Shown here: one piece after another, positions 1 to 12,900 of the stretch
Numbering within the stretch: position 1 is the first letter of the stretch
How the letters are laid out: every line of letters begins with the position of its first letter
Source: Pocillopora verrucosa
Lineage: Eukaryota; Cnidaria; Anthozoa; Scleractinia; Pocilloporidae
Length of the DNA stretch: 64,000 nt
Reading direction: 5' to 3'
Assembly (NCBI RefSeq): GCF_036669915.1
Contig: NC_089315.1
Span: forward strand, 14,126,555-14,190,554
Position numbers and translations under genes: made by a program
The notes under the pieces: generated by a model
The model's database searches: none
Seen by the model: the letters and a program-made list of their open reading frames with translations, nothing else
Told to the model about the DNA's origin: nothing

Positions 1-3000
1 CGTCTCAGCGAAGTTGCCATCTCGTCTAACCATCATGATTATTATCAAATCATGCAGATGCCCCCTAAAAATCCCTCATGACCCCAAACTGAAGAGGAAA
101 AGAGTCTTAGGAAATAAAATATGCAAGAATGAATGAGTCACAGCAGGATATTTTCATCTGGGAGATATGAACATCACACTGAGGACGCAACCTAATTAAA
201 AGAAACAGTAATTATTTCAAGAAATCTTTGGCTAATGTATCCATGAAGGAGTTGATAAAAGACAAGACATGGACACCATTCCGGAGCATATTCGGTTACA
301 AATCCATAACTAGGTTTTTATACTTTAAAATCCCTCCTGCGTCAACGTTGAAATAGATATAATCTTCATAAGGACTCTCTGAATCTTTCTTGGCATCCAC
401 CGACCCATGAAAAACAAAAACATTGTAACTTTTCCGTTAATGGACTTAGAAGATAAATCTGATTAGGTGACTAATCTTTGGCGAGGATTGCCCCAATCGT
501 GACCATGGCCACAAAATTTCACACGATATACATAGCCATAGACATCAGTAAATAAACATCTGGTTGAAATCAAAAGTTTGCAAAAACACCATTTGGTCGT
601 AATTGCACAAGCTTCTATACTATCGCTCGAAACGTAGACATCTAATATTAACCGCGAAAACGTGTCTTCAACACTCCCCCATTTCGATAAAATAGCCTAT
701 GCACATCTTCTAAATGGTTTCGTTTTCTTTTTAAACGCCGATGTGTCAACAGTTGATACTGAAAAATGAAAAGAAAGCTGTTCTAAATGTTTTATCTTGT
801 CTTTTCATTCTCTCTCCTAAAACCCTCCCCTCTCCCCCCCCCCCCACCTTCTCCCTTTTTCTTTACGTGTTAATTCACAGGTTGTTTTAGAGACTGTCAA
901 GGCTTTTTATAGCATCAAATACCTTGTAAGAAAATTCGAAAATGAGGAGAAAACTGAGAAGATCAGATGGCATTACTTCCACACAGAAGTTTTTGGGTGC
1001 TTATTATCGACTGAGAAATCACTCAGACTTATTATTTTAAATTCTCTATGTTCTGAAAATAATTTTAGAGATAAGAAATTACTTGTGTCTATCGACTAAC
1101 CTCCAAGCTTTTGTTAAGAAAAAAAGTATCAGAAGCGGTTTAAAATTAAAAATGGATTGAAAATGCAAAGTAGGATTTTAAATCACTGGTCTTCAAAATT
1201 GTTGTTAGTTTTGATCTACCTTCACGTTAAATTTAGACATTTGTAGCAAACAACCAATTAATTCATCCTGGAAAAAACGAACATTCAAAAAATAATTTGA
1301 TTGATAGTACTTGGGAAAATAGTAATTATTACGTTACGAGGACATTATACATAGGTTAAAGAATTAAAGAGGACGCATCGATTCTCTGTGACTCTGAGTT
1401 TCGCGCCTGAGCGCTCGTCAGACAGAACTTTCTGCCTCATCTGAAGAAATACTCCTTAACAGAAATACATTTATTTTGCTCGATAGTATATAGATACATA
1501 GATTTGGTCTTAGTTCAGACACATGTACCAGGGAAACATTTTTTTTTTAAATCAAAGAAAGGATGTATAATTCATAGAGATAAATTTATTCATAATATTG
1601 GGTCAACAATGAACATGCTTATTTCAAACTCGTATGTAGTAGAGGAACAGTTTTCTACTTTTGGGGAAAGTTAATTTACAAAAATACCTTCATTAATAGC
1701 ATTTGCAGAGGCGTTTGACTCAAAATGCCGCTGTGTTATACTGTTGCTGCTCCGAAGAATATTAATCAAAAGTTCATTTTCATTAAAGTCATTATTTGGC
1801 CACAATACTCACCAACAGAGACGGTCAATAAACCTGTAGAACATACACTGCAAACAATAACATGTCAAAAACGCAGGGTGACTGTTGTTAGTACAGTTGG
1901 GAAGAAGTCACAGGAAACATGACCGAATGAGACGACATGTTTAAAAAGGCTGAATGCGATAGAAACACCATTTCTCTCAGCTACAATCACACAAACCAGG
2001 TGTATTTGCACTGAACCAGCACTTCGCAAATAACTAAAGAACTCAAAATAAGTTATTTTTTATGTGATAATGATTTTCTGTAAATCTTCAATGAAAGGAA
2101 TATCAGAAGAGAAAAGTAAATAAAAAAAAACGTTGAACCTCTTTGGGAGTGCAAAATTTTTGGGTGGAAACTGACTGGATTGTTCTTACACTTGGTACAA
2201 ATTTCCTCGGGAGAATTTCATTGACATAGAATTTGCCTAATGGTCGAAAACGAACACTTCCATCCCGCTTAAAAAGCCTTCAGGTCATTCTGTTTTTTTT
2301 TTCGTTCTTTTGGCTCTTTCATTAAGTGGTATTTTCATGTTTTTGCAGTTTACACTTAATCTTTTTGTTTTTTGTATTTTTTCCAATGCATGTTGAATTA
2401 TCACGATGCTTTCAGAGAATATGATCTTTGGGTTTCAGCATTTCATAGCAATATTTCAGTTCATCAGGGTTGCACGCGATACAATCTTTTTCAAATAAAT
2501 CCATTCCCTTTGAGATATAAAAAGATGGAACAAAAGTTTTTTCTGGGCATAAACATCACAGTGCCACACAAGGGAGTCTTTCGAACAAATCGAAACTCAG
2601 GGTGTAGGGCTACAATTTTTACAGTATTTTAACGAATGTTGAATGAAGAAGATCTCTACGAATATATAATTTGGTTACAAGACCTTATTATATGAATTTT
2701 CTTTCATTAATGATAATAATTTTTTTGTTAATGATATCAGTGATGGAAGACATCCTTTCGATAACATTCATCTGAACAACAACAGCACCACACTTCATAT
2801 CGTGCTCATGATCATTTTTCAAGAGGATTACAAGCATTAAAATTAGAAATGTTATTGATGAAAAGTCCAAGTTAACAGAACACGCTCTACATATAAAATT
2901 GACTTCTAAGTAAATGGAAGTTAAGATAGTTATTGTACTTTTAATCTGTAAATCACCTTCTACATGCTAATAGAAACGTAAAAAATACAATATAAATACA

Positions 3001-4224
3001 ATAAAATGACATCAAAAAATCCTAGAATTTCACAATGAATATCATAACTAAATATTTACGTAAGTGGCGAGTCGAGGCAAGAAACGCGGCCGCACGTTTT
3101 CTAAAGAAACTGCTCTGAAAGGAACATCTGATATATGTTCAAACAAACAAGCTTGTGTTGGTTCAAGTGTGTTTAACAGTTTATTCAAGAAAAGAAGGTT
3201 TGCATGACCAGCCTTTGTAAAGAAGAAATTTTGAGACAGTGTTCGTTTTCTTGCAGACAACTGAAGTTTCTTTGGCATACCTACAATGTGCAAATAGTTT
3301 GCCCTGTTTGGGGTCAAAAGAATCCCTCTTGGCAACGAAATCTAGCAGTCGCTGAACGTGAACTTATTTCAGTTTATTTTTACAGCAATTTGCACATTAT
3401 TGCCCCCCCAAAATTTCATTTTTAATTCAGTTACAATTTTGAAAAGACCCTTTTCGTTAAGTGGATTGCAAAGATTCTAAAGGCACTTGTGAATAAGAGA
3501 AAAGAATATAAAAACTTAAACAAGAAGGTGACCTTTTCTCAAATAACGCATTACTTGGGATAATCTTCGCATTTTTTGAATGCCCATGGCTATACTTTAA
3601 TGCTCTTTGATTTCCGGATAGTTTTGAACTTTGCAAACTGAAACAAAACAGTAAAAAAATGTTATGCGTTGTTTACAGGAAGTTTTACAATTGCACAGTC
3701 TAATTTTAACGAAGAAAGGCAATGATTCAAAAATATTTTAAAACTACACTCTGTAGAGCAGAAAAAAATCAACCTATCCCCAAATCATTCGGCAAAATGA
3801 AGCCAAAATGCCCCTACCTCCCCCCCCCCCCTAAAAAAAAAAATCATAGAATGACTGATCGTTTGATTTGTAAAATGGTCGGTACCTTGACAGACCAATG
3901 AATCTAAGAACTAATAAATCCTAAATAGAGTACACAAGATGAAAATCAATTTTGATAGCTTGATGAATTAATTTTTATGAAGGTCAGTAATCACGGGCTC
4001 TTAAGGGGGATGGGAACTGCTGTTGCACCAAGTCAGAATTGCCTCGGCATTTTTTCATTGGAAGAGGATACTTGAGTGTAGGAGTCCCACCTACATCCGG
4101 ATTACTTCTAAACCCCTTTTATCCTGATCTCAAGATTTTTCTCTTTCCTCTCTCCTTCAAAGCAGTTCTTCCGGTGGTCCCTGACGTCAACGTAATCTCG
4201 TTCCCAGAAAACTCGGTTTTTGAA
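1..4224. other. No recognisable gene
   Basis: I see no convincing exon on either strand. Open frames here are short (under 100 codons) and show no family motifs. The tract includes a poly-C run near 834-846 and a C-run followed by an A-run near 3820-3842. No dispersed repeat family that I recognise was found. Confidence 0.5.
4182..4189 (+). promoter_or_regulatory. CRE/ATF-type palindrome TGACGTCA
   Basis: A perfect TGACGTCA octamer lies 36 bp upstream of an ATGGCGGC start context at 4225. This is the consensus for CREB/ATF bZIP factors and is common in animal promoters just upstream of the transcription start. It supports 4.15-4.25 kb being a promoter and first exon. A chance match is possible for an 8-mer, so the call rests mainly on its position. 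Confidence 0.35.
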
Positions 4225-6586
4225 ATGGCGGCTTTTTATGAAAAACCTCAAGGTTTAACTGCACGTGGAGGATAAGTTGTCTGCAAAATCAGGACTATTC
4301 CTCGTTTTACAAAGACCTGTGCGATGTTTAGAGCGTTTAAACGAGTTTTGGGCTCTTTTATGAATTTTTGGCGACTAAATGCACGTTTTTGAAGACCGAA
4401 GCCCTTATGAACAGCAAAAGTGGATCGGAAAGATTTGCTTACTTCTGCAATGAAACTTGGTAAGACTTAAACACTCAGATATCATGATGAAATAAAGCTC
4501 AAAAGCGAGCTATACACGGTAAATTAAGGTTATGAGGGGTTCCTCCACATTCGAGGATGCATATGAGCTGCAATATTTTACCTTGTCGGGAAATGTTATT
4601 AGAAGAATTCAAAGATGTAGACAGTAAACCATGTCGACTTTATACATGTATATAGAGTAGGAAACTCTGCAACTAAACTAAAACTTATGAGCAAGCAAAA
4701 GAGAAAAACCTTTGCACTTCTTAGTCAGAACATATGGTAAAAATACAAACTGTTTGTGTTGCTCTCTAAGGTTCTAATGACAGGAGCTCAAATTTTCTTC
4801 CAAAAATGTGGATCACTGTGGTGCACTGGTTGTGGCAGGGAAATTGTGAAAATGGAACCAATTTCCCCCGCAGTTCCTCAGCCTAGGGTAAGTATCTTAA
4901 TGTGTCTGTCACCTGACAGGATGTCAGTTGTAGTTGATTTTACCCAAGTGAATTGTTATCTCCCATTTGCTGCATTTTACACCTGTAACAATACAATTAC
5001 CTGACACAATACAAGTTTGACTGACTGACTGAATTATCTACTGACTGACTAGTTGGCTGACCCACTTATAACTTAGCTAATGGCTGATCGACAGACAAGT
5101 ACACTCTGTGATGAGTTTCATGTTGTTGTTATTGTTTTATTTTGTTATTTGCTCACAGGTTTTTTTTCTGCATAACATTTTTAACGTGAAACAAAAAGCA
5201 GAAACAAAAACAAAATAACACAAAACAAGGAATGCGATACGTAAATTTACAAAAAAATAAGGTACGTTTATGATTAATTGGTAACAGGACTTGGTGTAGT
5301 CCAATTCTGTCTGTAATCATACTTGTGATTGACAAGCAGTTGTCCAATCTTTTTAATCACTTGTATGATTACAGTCCAAATTGGACTCCTCTTGGTCCAA
5401 TTACTATTATTAATGGCTTTTTATATTGCTGGCACTGGAGTTCTCAATATTGTTACCCCTTTAACTCCCATGAGTGACCAAGACAGAATTTCTCCTTATA
5501 ACATGAGATTATTATTACTGCTGTAGTTGATCCAATACCAAATTATCTGAACTAACATAATAAGAATTGCATAGCAGACAGTAGCAAGGATTACTAATGA
5601 GATCCCGGGAGTGAAAGGGTGAGGACCTGCTGGAATTACATGTAAATCTTTAATTTTTTTTTTTAGTGGGAAAAAGATACAAAGTGGATTGATCCGTTGA
5701 CAATGTTTCAGAAGATGGCACTGAGTTATACAGGTAAGCATCTTAATTCAGTGAATTGGTTGACAATAGCTGAAAATGATTGAAATAACACATAAAACTT
5801 TGCCTTTCAAATTAATGGATATGGAGGTCTAAAAATCTAAAGTAAGTATATACATTTTGTTATTAAATAGCTGGCAGCACCCATTGGCAACATGGGGCGA
5901 ATCCAGTGTTCTGATTGGCTTCCCGAGTGGGCAGGATTGGCCCATCTTTCCTGCATAGGCTTACCCACTTTGATCCTGAGTACGAAAAAAAGTGCATAGA
6001 GCGGACTCACAAGGTTCATAACTTTCAGCCAATGTTGGTAATGAAGCCCCAAAAGGGGCAGAGGACAGTTAAAATAGAGAAAACATCAACATTTGTGGGT
6101 TTATTGTGCTACAAACAGTTGGCTTTCTCTCCTGGCTCATGATATAAAGAAGTCATTCTTGATTCTTATTAAAGGGAAATCTTTTTGCTATATATGGAAA
6201 CCTTTGTTGACCAGACTTTTTAGAATTTAATTAATCAGAAGTACATGTATATGAAAAAGTTTTGGGTGGGGGAAAAACTTAGCAGTATTTGGTGACTGAC
6301 AAATGGTGACTGACAAATGAATATCCACTTAGAAAACCAATTTTCTCTTTTTTGTAACACAGTTATCATTCTTTTAAAGAAACTCCTGTAAGTGTCAAAT
6401 TTTGTTTGACAAAACTGCATTTTTGTACTCATTTAGTAAATTACTGATCAAATAAGCAGAAGTCTTAGTGCTGTATGGTAAGCTCTACAGCTGTGTTACA
6501 TTACTGCATTAAAGTGCATTAGTATAGAAATAGAAATACAACATTGCTGAAATGTCCATTAATAATTTTCTTCTGCATAGGATAAG
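4225..6586 (+). CDS. Possible small multi-exon gene, unknown product
   Basis: I do not recognise this product. Three exons keep one frame: 4225-4252 (starts ATGGCGGC, reads MAAFYEKPQ), 4784-4887 and 5667-5733. Exon 2 has a GTAAGT donor; exon 3 has a long poly-T acceptor and a GTAAGC donor. Exon 2 includes a Cys-rich stretch CGSLWCTGCG (two CxxC-like pairs); exon 3 reads WEKDTKWIDPLTMFQKMALS. If splicing continues to the acceptor before 6581, an in-frame TAA follows at once, giving about 67 residues. A reading one base away there, DKEEEDFLSWWRKPL then stop, looks more protein-like, so an indel, a different last exon or a decayed gene are all possible. The exon 1 donor (GTTTAA) is weak. The phase agreement and the strong sites of exon 3 are the main support. 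Confidence 0.33.
5455..5621 (+). repeat. Dispersed short element, family 1, copy A
   Basis: The copy begins CCCTTTAACTCCCATGAGTG and ends near GGGAGTGAAAGGGT. It is a diverged member of the short element seen again at 20.18, 20.86, 31.75 and 61.50 kb. The ends are short inverted matches (TTAACYCYTT and AARGGGTTAA types), suggesting a MITE-like non-autonomous DNA element. This copy lies just upstream of the 5667 exon of the putative small gene. Confidence 0.6.
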
Positions 6587-6639
6587 GAAGAAGAAGATTT
6601 TTTGTCATGGTGGAGAAAGCCACTGTAAATATGCAAGTG

Positions 6640-8213
6640 AGTATGAATGTATTTAAAAAAGAAGAAAAGGAAAAGCTTTTTAGGCCATGGGACAGTCTGC
6701 ATGGGTCAGTAATAGCTGACCCACAAAAGAATTGGTTTCACCAAAAAAAATTCTTCTTTTTTTTGTCCGGTTTTGTGATGCAAAGACTTAGTCCATCAAA
6801 AAAGGGAAAAGATGTTTAGGCCACAGTACTGTCTGCATTCCCTGATTGGATCGTGGACTTTGTACAAGAGAAAAGGAAGAAATACCTAATCCCCAGTGGA
6901 TTCAACTTCACCCATTTAGTCTCTTCCTTAAACTTGAACTGGTATGATAAGACTTGGTCCACTAAAATACAAAAACTTTTTCAGAAACTGGACTGCCTGT
7001 ATGCACTGAAAGGATCTTGAGCTGTGTACAAGTGACAGGTGACTAATAGCTGAGCCTCAGTGGAGCCAGCTTCACCTGTTAAGTCTCTTCCCCAAACTTG
7101 ATCTAAAATGGTAAGACTCGGTCCACCAAAAAACAAAGAGAAGATGGTGAAAACTATTTTGGGAACTGGACTATATTGCTGCATAGAATGGATCTGGAAC
7201 TGTGTACAAGAGATGGGTGACTAATAGCTGACCTCGAATGGCGTCAGCTTCACCCAGAAAATCTCTTCCTCAGTCTTGATCTGGGATGCTATCAGAATTG
7301 GTCCACCAAAAAACAAAGAGAAGTGTGTGAAAACTGTTTTGGAAACTGGACAGTCTTGCTGTACTAAACAGATCTTGAACTGCGTGTAAGACATGGGTGA
7401 CTAATGGCTTACCTTGAATGAAGTCGGTGTCACCCAGAAAATGTCTTCCTCATTCTTGATCTGTGATGCTAAGACTTGGTCCACCAAAAAAAAAGAGAAG
7501 TGTGTGAAAACTATTTTGGAAACTGGACTGTGTTGCTTTGCTGAACGGATCTTGAGCTGTGTACAAGAGAAGGGTGACTAATAGCTGACCTCGAATGGAG
7601 TTGGCTTCACCCAGGAAATCTCTTCCTCAGTCTTGATCTGGGATGCTACCAGACTTGGTCCACCAAAAAACAAGGAGAAGAGTGTGAAAACTGTTTCGGA
7701 AACGGGACTGTCTTGCTGTACTAAACAGATCTTGAACTGTGTGCAAGAGATGGGTGACTAATAGCTGACCTCGAATGGAGTCGGCTTCACCCAGAAAATG
7801 TCTTCCTCATTCTTGATCTGGAATGCTATCAGACTTGGTCCACCAAAAAACAAGGAGAAGAGTGTGAAAACTGTTTTGGAAACGGGACTGTCTTGCTGTA
7901 CTAAGCAGATCTTGAACTGTGTGTAAGAGATGAGTGACTAATAGCTGACCTCGAATGGATTCGGCTTCACCCAGAAAATCTCTTCCTCATTCTTGACCTG
8001 CGATGCTAAGACTTGGTCCACCAAAAAACAAGAGAAGTGTGTGAAAACTGTTTTGGAAACTGGACTGTCTTGCTTTGCCGAACGGATCTGGAACTGTGTA
8101 CAAGAGAAGGGTGACTAATAGCTGACCTCGAATGGAGTTGGCTTCACCCAGAAAATCTCTTCCTCAGTCTTGATCTGGGATGCTACCAGACTTGGTTCAC
8201 TAAAAAACAAAGA
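6640..8213 (+). repeat. Satellite-like tandem array, about 179-bp units
   Basis: The anchor GTCCACCAAAAAA recurs at 7121, 7301, 7479, 7658, 7838 and 8016, with a variant at 8195, so the spacing is 180, 178, 179, 180, 178 and 179 bp. Older, more diverged units precede it, with anchors near 6791 and 6957 (about 165-bp spacing). Each unit contains GGGTGACTAATAGCTGACCT and a TCTTCCTCA block. Variant positions show a repeating three-type order, described in the findings. There is no sustained open frame through the array. Its left end merges into decayed sequence and its right end stops sharply near 8213. Confidence 0.85.
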
Positions 8214-9090
8214 GAAAGGATATCCTTTTTTCCCTTTCCTTATCTTAGGAGTGAAGAATTTATTTTTTTTCATCATCAACCGATTTTTAAGCTTTAAGAG
8301 GATCTTAATGGGGTTAACCCATACACTTGAAACGGCAAAAAGGTTAAGCCGTAAGGCATAGAAATTGACAAATCTTAACCGGTAGTCGTAAAAAATATTT
8401 AACCTTAACAATTTTTCTTTTAAACGTAACGTAAATGTAAAGAAATATACCCTAGCCGTAAAATGATAAAAATAGCCATCACCCCACTTATGCCCTATTT
8501 TATGGGTCGTTGGTCGTTGGACCCATAGTGTTGGCTTTCTCTAAGAAGAGAAAACGATGTGGAGAGACGGTAAGTTTTTTCTGTCCATCTTATTTCCCTA
8601 GCACTATGCCGCCAACTCGGCACCCAGGCTTGTGTGATCGTTTTTTTTTTTCTTCAGAGTTGTTTTCATAGATCGCGCGGTTTAGGCGTTTAATGAAGGA
8701 GAAAAGAATTATGTCAAGATTTAGTCAATCTATTGTGGGCATGAAGTAAAAGAAACCAAATGAGTCTATATCTAAAACGAACAACCATCTTGAAAAAAGA
8801 AGTAACTCGGCCACCTCAAATAATGTGGGGGCTATATTGTGTGCCTCCCCCATCTGTTCATCAGCATTAGACACTTGTTTTATACTTAAGCACAAAGTTG
8901 AACTGTTTCTCAGTACAAGTTGGAGGAATGACCATCTCAAGCAAGACACCAGGTAAAAAAATCAATCCTGGAAGGAAAGCAAAAATTGGGGTCTAGCGGG
9001 TAATCACCATCCAGCAGATAAATCGCTATTATAATTCGTTTATTCATCCTCTTTACTTCCCAGTTATCTCTGAGGGTCTCTTTATCTTAC
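8214..9090. other. No recognisable gene; isolated splice-like segments
   Basis: No family-level coding match. Two segments have exon-like borders on the plus strand: 8529-8569, followed by GTAAGT, and 8915-8952, between TTTCTCAG and GTAAAA. They may be non-coding exons or chance. The second contains CATCTCAAGCAAGACACC, close to the outer end of the 9098-9437 palindrome. Confidence 0.3.
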
Positions 9091-9097
9091 TTTACAG

Positions 9098-9437
9098 ATG
9101 TCAAGCAAGTGACCGAGGAAATTTGTCAACCTCGGATGGGACAAAAAAATCAGGGGTCGATCCGCCACCGTCCCCCACCACACCCGCCTCTTATAGACAG
9201 TTATTTTGTAGTATTAAGACAAGTTTATCCTTGTGGTAAACTACGTCTTTTAAAACACATGCGTGTGTTAAGACACATGATTATTACGATATGTCGTACC
9301 ACAATGTTAAACTTGTATTAAAACTACAAAAGAACTGTCTATAAGAGGTGGGTGCGGTGGGGGACGGTGGCGGATCGACCCCCGATTTTTTGTCTCATCC
9401 AAGGTTGACATTTTTCCTCGGTCTCTTGCTTGAGATG
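9098..9437. repeat. Large palindrome (fold-back element), arms about 140 bp
   Basis: The left arm starts ATGTCAAGCAAGTGACCGAG; the right arm, read on the minus strand, starts CATCTCAAGCAAGAGACCGA. The arms stay paired through a conserved block (GGTCGATCCGCCACCGTCCC) and into the centre, leaving a loop of roughly 50 bp around 9267 that itself holds ACACATGCGTGTGT. Mismatches are scattered and gaps few. It could be a foldback or MITE insertion, or an inverted duplication of a gene fragment: the right arm reads on the minus strand as a peptide-like LTSQARDRGK. Confidence 0.85.
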
Positions 9438-9787
9438 TTAACTTTTCCATGACATCCGCAAGGTAAGATACAAGTAGGGGATGGTGGACCGGTCTGCGTC
9501 GTTTTTTGTGCATTTCTTAATTCTGCAAATACTGTAAAATTGAAGTCACAATAAATACAACCTGTCTGATTGTACTTTGTGAGTGTATGTAAATGAGCAA
9601 GTCTCACATGCGAGAATTTGGAGCGTTGAATTTCTCCTTCCTTTCAACGCTAACACTTTTCGTTTCTTCTTTTCCCTCTTTTAATCAAAACGCACCTCAA
9701 AATTACATTTTCAAAATGGAAACGAAGTAGAAATCCTAAATGCTGACACTAAATTGAGATTTTCACTTTATGACGGATATTTTTCCT

Positions 9788-9926
9788 TTAGTGTTTTTTA
9801 GTCTTCCTTGCCGTTCCTATCAAACTTGTAATCTTTGTGGTATCTACAAGAGGAAAAATGAGCGAGCAATTTACAAAAACAATCCACAACTTCTGATTTT
9901 CTGCTGAACGAGACTAAATGAACTGA

Positions 9927-9963
<37 letters not shown>

Positions 9964-12900
9964 ATTCATTGATCTTCTCTTTGGACATATTCTTTGCGGT
10001 ACCTGGAAGAGTAAAAGTAAGCGAGAAATGTATACATCTTATTCGATGGTTTAACATGTATTACAAGCGGATATTTTGCAAGTTGTGTAGTATTTTTTCC
10101 AAGCCCCGAAGGGGCGAGGAGAAATACAAGTACTAAGCAAAATATCTGCTCGCATTACAAGTTAAACCATCGAATAAGGGATTTACTATTCCACAATCAT
10201 TTCACAAAAACAAAACAAACAAATTTTAGATCGTTCAAAGCAGCCATTTTGTTGCTCCGTAGTTTTGCCTTGCTCTCCGGTGAAATACATGGCATATTTT
10301 GCGCATTGTTATGACTGCATTTGGTAAAATGACATGGTGGAAAAATAATGCATAATTCAGCATCTCTGGTTCAAGTTAATCACACTCAACTACTACTAAA
10401 TATATCTGCGGATGCAAAAGTGTTCATTTCTACAGTTACCCAGATTTCAAATGAAAAAAATTTAACTCACCAACAAATAGTTTTTTTCGTCTCTCTTGAT
10501 ATTCTTCTAGAGCTGAAATCCTCGCTGTATCTGAAAGAGTTAAAGAACACGAGAATCGTAATTTAATGTTCAACGACACTGATCACATTTAGACATGCAC
10601 ACTTATTGACAACTATGTAAAAAAAATAGCACAGAAAGAATATCGTCTTCCCTGACTTTTTTAAATTGGTAATCTTTAGGGCATCTTTGAGGAAGAATGC
10701 GAGCATGCGCAGGAAAAAAAGAACTATAAAAACTTCACTTATATCTACGATAATTACTTATCATCAACTTTCATCTTCCTACCAAGGTTGAAATTTTCTT
10801 CAGCCCAAAGTGAAATTTACTCTTGGTATCGAATTTGGATTCTACAAGTGTCGTTATGCACTTGAATTTCTGTTCGCGTTAATCACGAAATGCAGCGTGA
10901 ACATAAAATTCAAACATTTTCTCAAAGCTAACCCATGCGGTTTTTTTTGGGTTCTTTATCTTAAATTAGTCTTAACAGTCAACAGACGAACAAAGTAAGA
11001 TGACTATGTTCAAATTTTGCTCGTTCCGTTTTCACACTGAGAAGACTTGTCCATCCAAACGATTTTTGCGTCTTTGTTGTAAAACCGGCTATTGATTAAA
11101 ATCACAGCTTGTTTCTAACGTAATTTATAGCTAGGATCACGACCTCACAAGCGGGATTAAAATCCGAACTGTTTTTCCAGTTGCACAATCTGGCCAAGAG
11201 GTTTATTCTTGAAGCAGATACTCGGCGAAGACGATGCATGAGTACTTGTGAATTTGAAGATTTGGTTTCTGTTTGGGATATCTAGGATGCAAAGCTCTTC
11301 TCTTGCTAGCGTGCGAGAAGGCTCTCATTTTTAGTGCAGCAGGACGCGCATTCCTCCGGCCATCCACGGGGAGATTTGAGACAAGTTGGGGAGAGTTTTG
11401 TTACTAGACCCGTCTCATTCCTATGACTGACTCGTGTTGCTCAAGGTCTAAAACTTCCTCACGGACCAAGAAAAGCTTAGGCCATGAGAGCCTGCATCAT
11501 ATTGTACCTTTCCAACCACGCTGACATCCCACATAATTCCTTGCTGACTGCAACCCTCAATAAATCACTGTTCTTTCTGCAAAAATTTATTGAGAGCTAA
11601 GTGGATTTCAAAATTGGGCAGATTACAGCAGTTGATATATCATAACAATGTTTCATAAAATCTACAACAAGAAAGTAAAGGAAAAATAAAGAGGTAGAGC
11701 CAAAGGGAACAGAGCTTTCTGTCTGTTGTTATATTTCTCCTTAACTGTCCTACCTGTAATTCATAACTCCACCAATGAAAATGTCCCTACCCCTCCCAGC
11801 TTGAAGAAAGACTTACATCCTTACTAAAATTCCAACCTTGGAATTGATGAAGTAACTCTATTATGATGTTTCTTATCAACTTGGATTTTTGCGCGCCAAA
11901 ACCGAACCTCTCTGTCATGATCAGTGCGCAAGAACAAGCTCCTCCTATCTTGGATTTTCAAAAAGCCAAGGGTGTGGAATACTTAATGACATTACATCTT
12001 CATGCCTTTGCAATACATACTGCCCTTAAAAGAAAATAGGTTGTGCAAAGACTGTCCTGCTGTTTCACGCAATGTTCAGAAATTACATGTAGGTATTCTA
12101 CGCGCAGATGTCATCAGAATACAATATCTTCGTAAACAGTTAAACGAACAGCAGACCTTTTTTGAGTAGTACGTTGTTACCAAGTAGCCCAGAAGAATTC
12201 AACACCTTGGAGTGGACACGAGATTAGCAAATTCACTAGTTCAACGGATCTTAATTTTCTAACTAACAGATCTTAGATAGACAAATATTGAAAACTTATC
12301 ATGTCAATAAAAATTTAGCCACTTTAAAGTTCTCCCTTACAATCCTTGGCTGTGAACGGTCAATGCTCTCAGGCAGAGTCAGAAAAATCGAATGACCAGC
12401 CAATAAATTGTTCAGCAACCTAGTCACTCATACAGTAATTTATCCCATTAACAAACAGTCAGTGAGTCAGACAGACAGACAAGTGATTAGTCCACCAGTA
12501 GGTAATTTAGCAAATCAGTTGGATGCTCATTCAGTCAATCAATCACAAATTCAGCCAGTCAGCCATCTGGCCTTAGGGTCAGTTGGGCAGTCACTGAATC
12601 AGTCAGTCACTGAATCAGTCAGCAAGTCAGTCCACCAGTTGATTTTGTCAAAAGGTCACTTGCTCAGTCAGTCAATTAATCACACACGTCATCAGTCAAC
12701 CATCTGGCCATAAGGTCAGATAAACAATCACTGAGTCAGACAATCACTCTTTCAGTCAGCCAGTTACTCCACTTGTTAGTCCATTTGCCAGACAGTCATT
12801 CAGCCATCAAATCAGTGTGTCTATCACTCACTCAGTCAGCTACAGTATAGTCAATCATGTAATCACCCAGTCAGGCCACTAGTTCTTCAACTGGTTAGTT

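Noticed and set aside
12408..12713. 101-codon Ser/Gln/Asn-rich open frame
   Set aside because: Composed entirely of the TCAG repeat translated in one frame.
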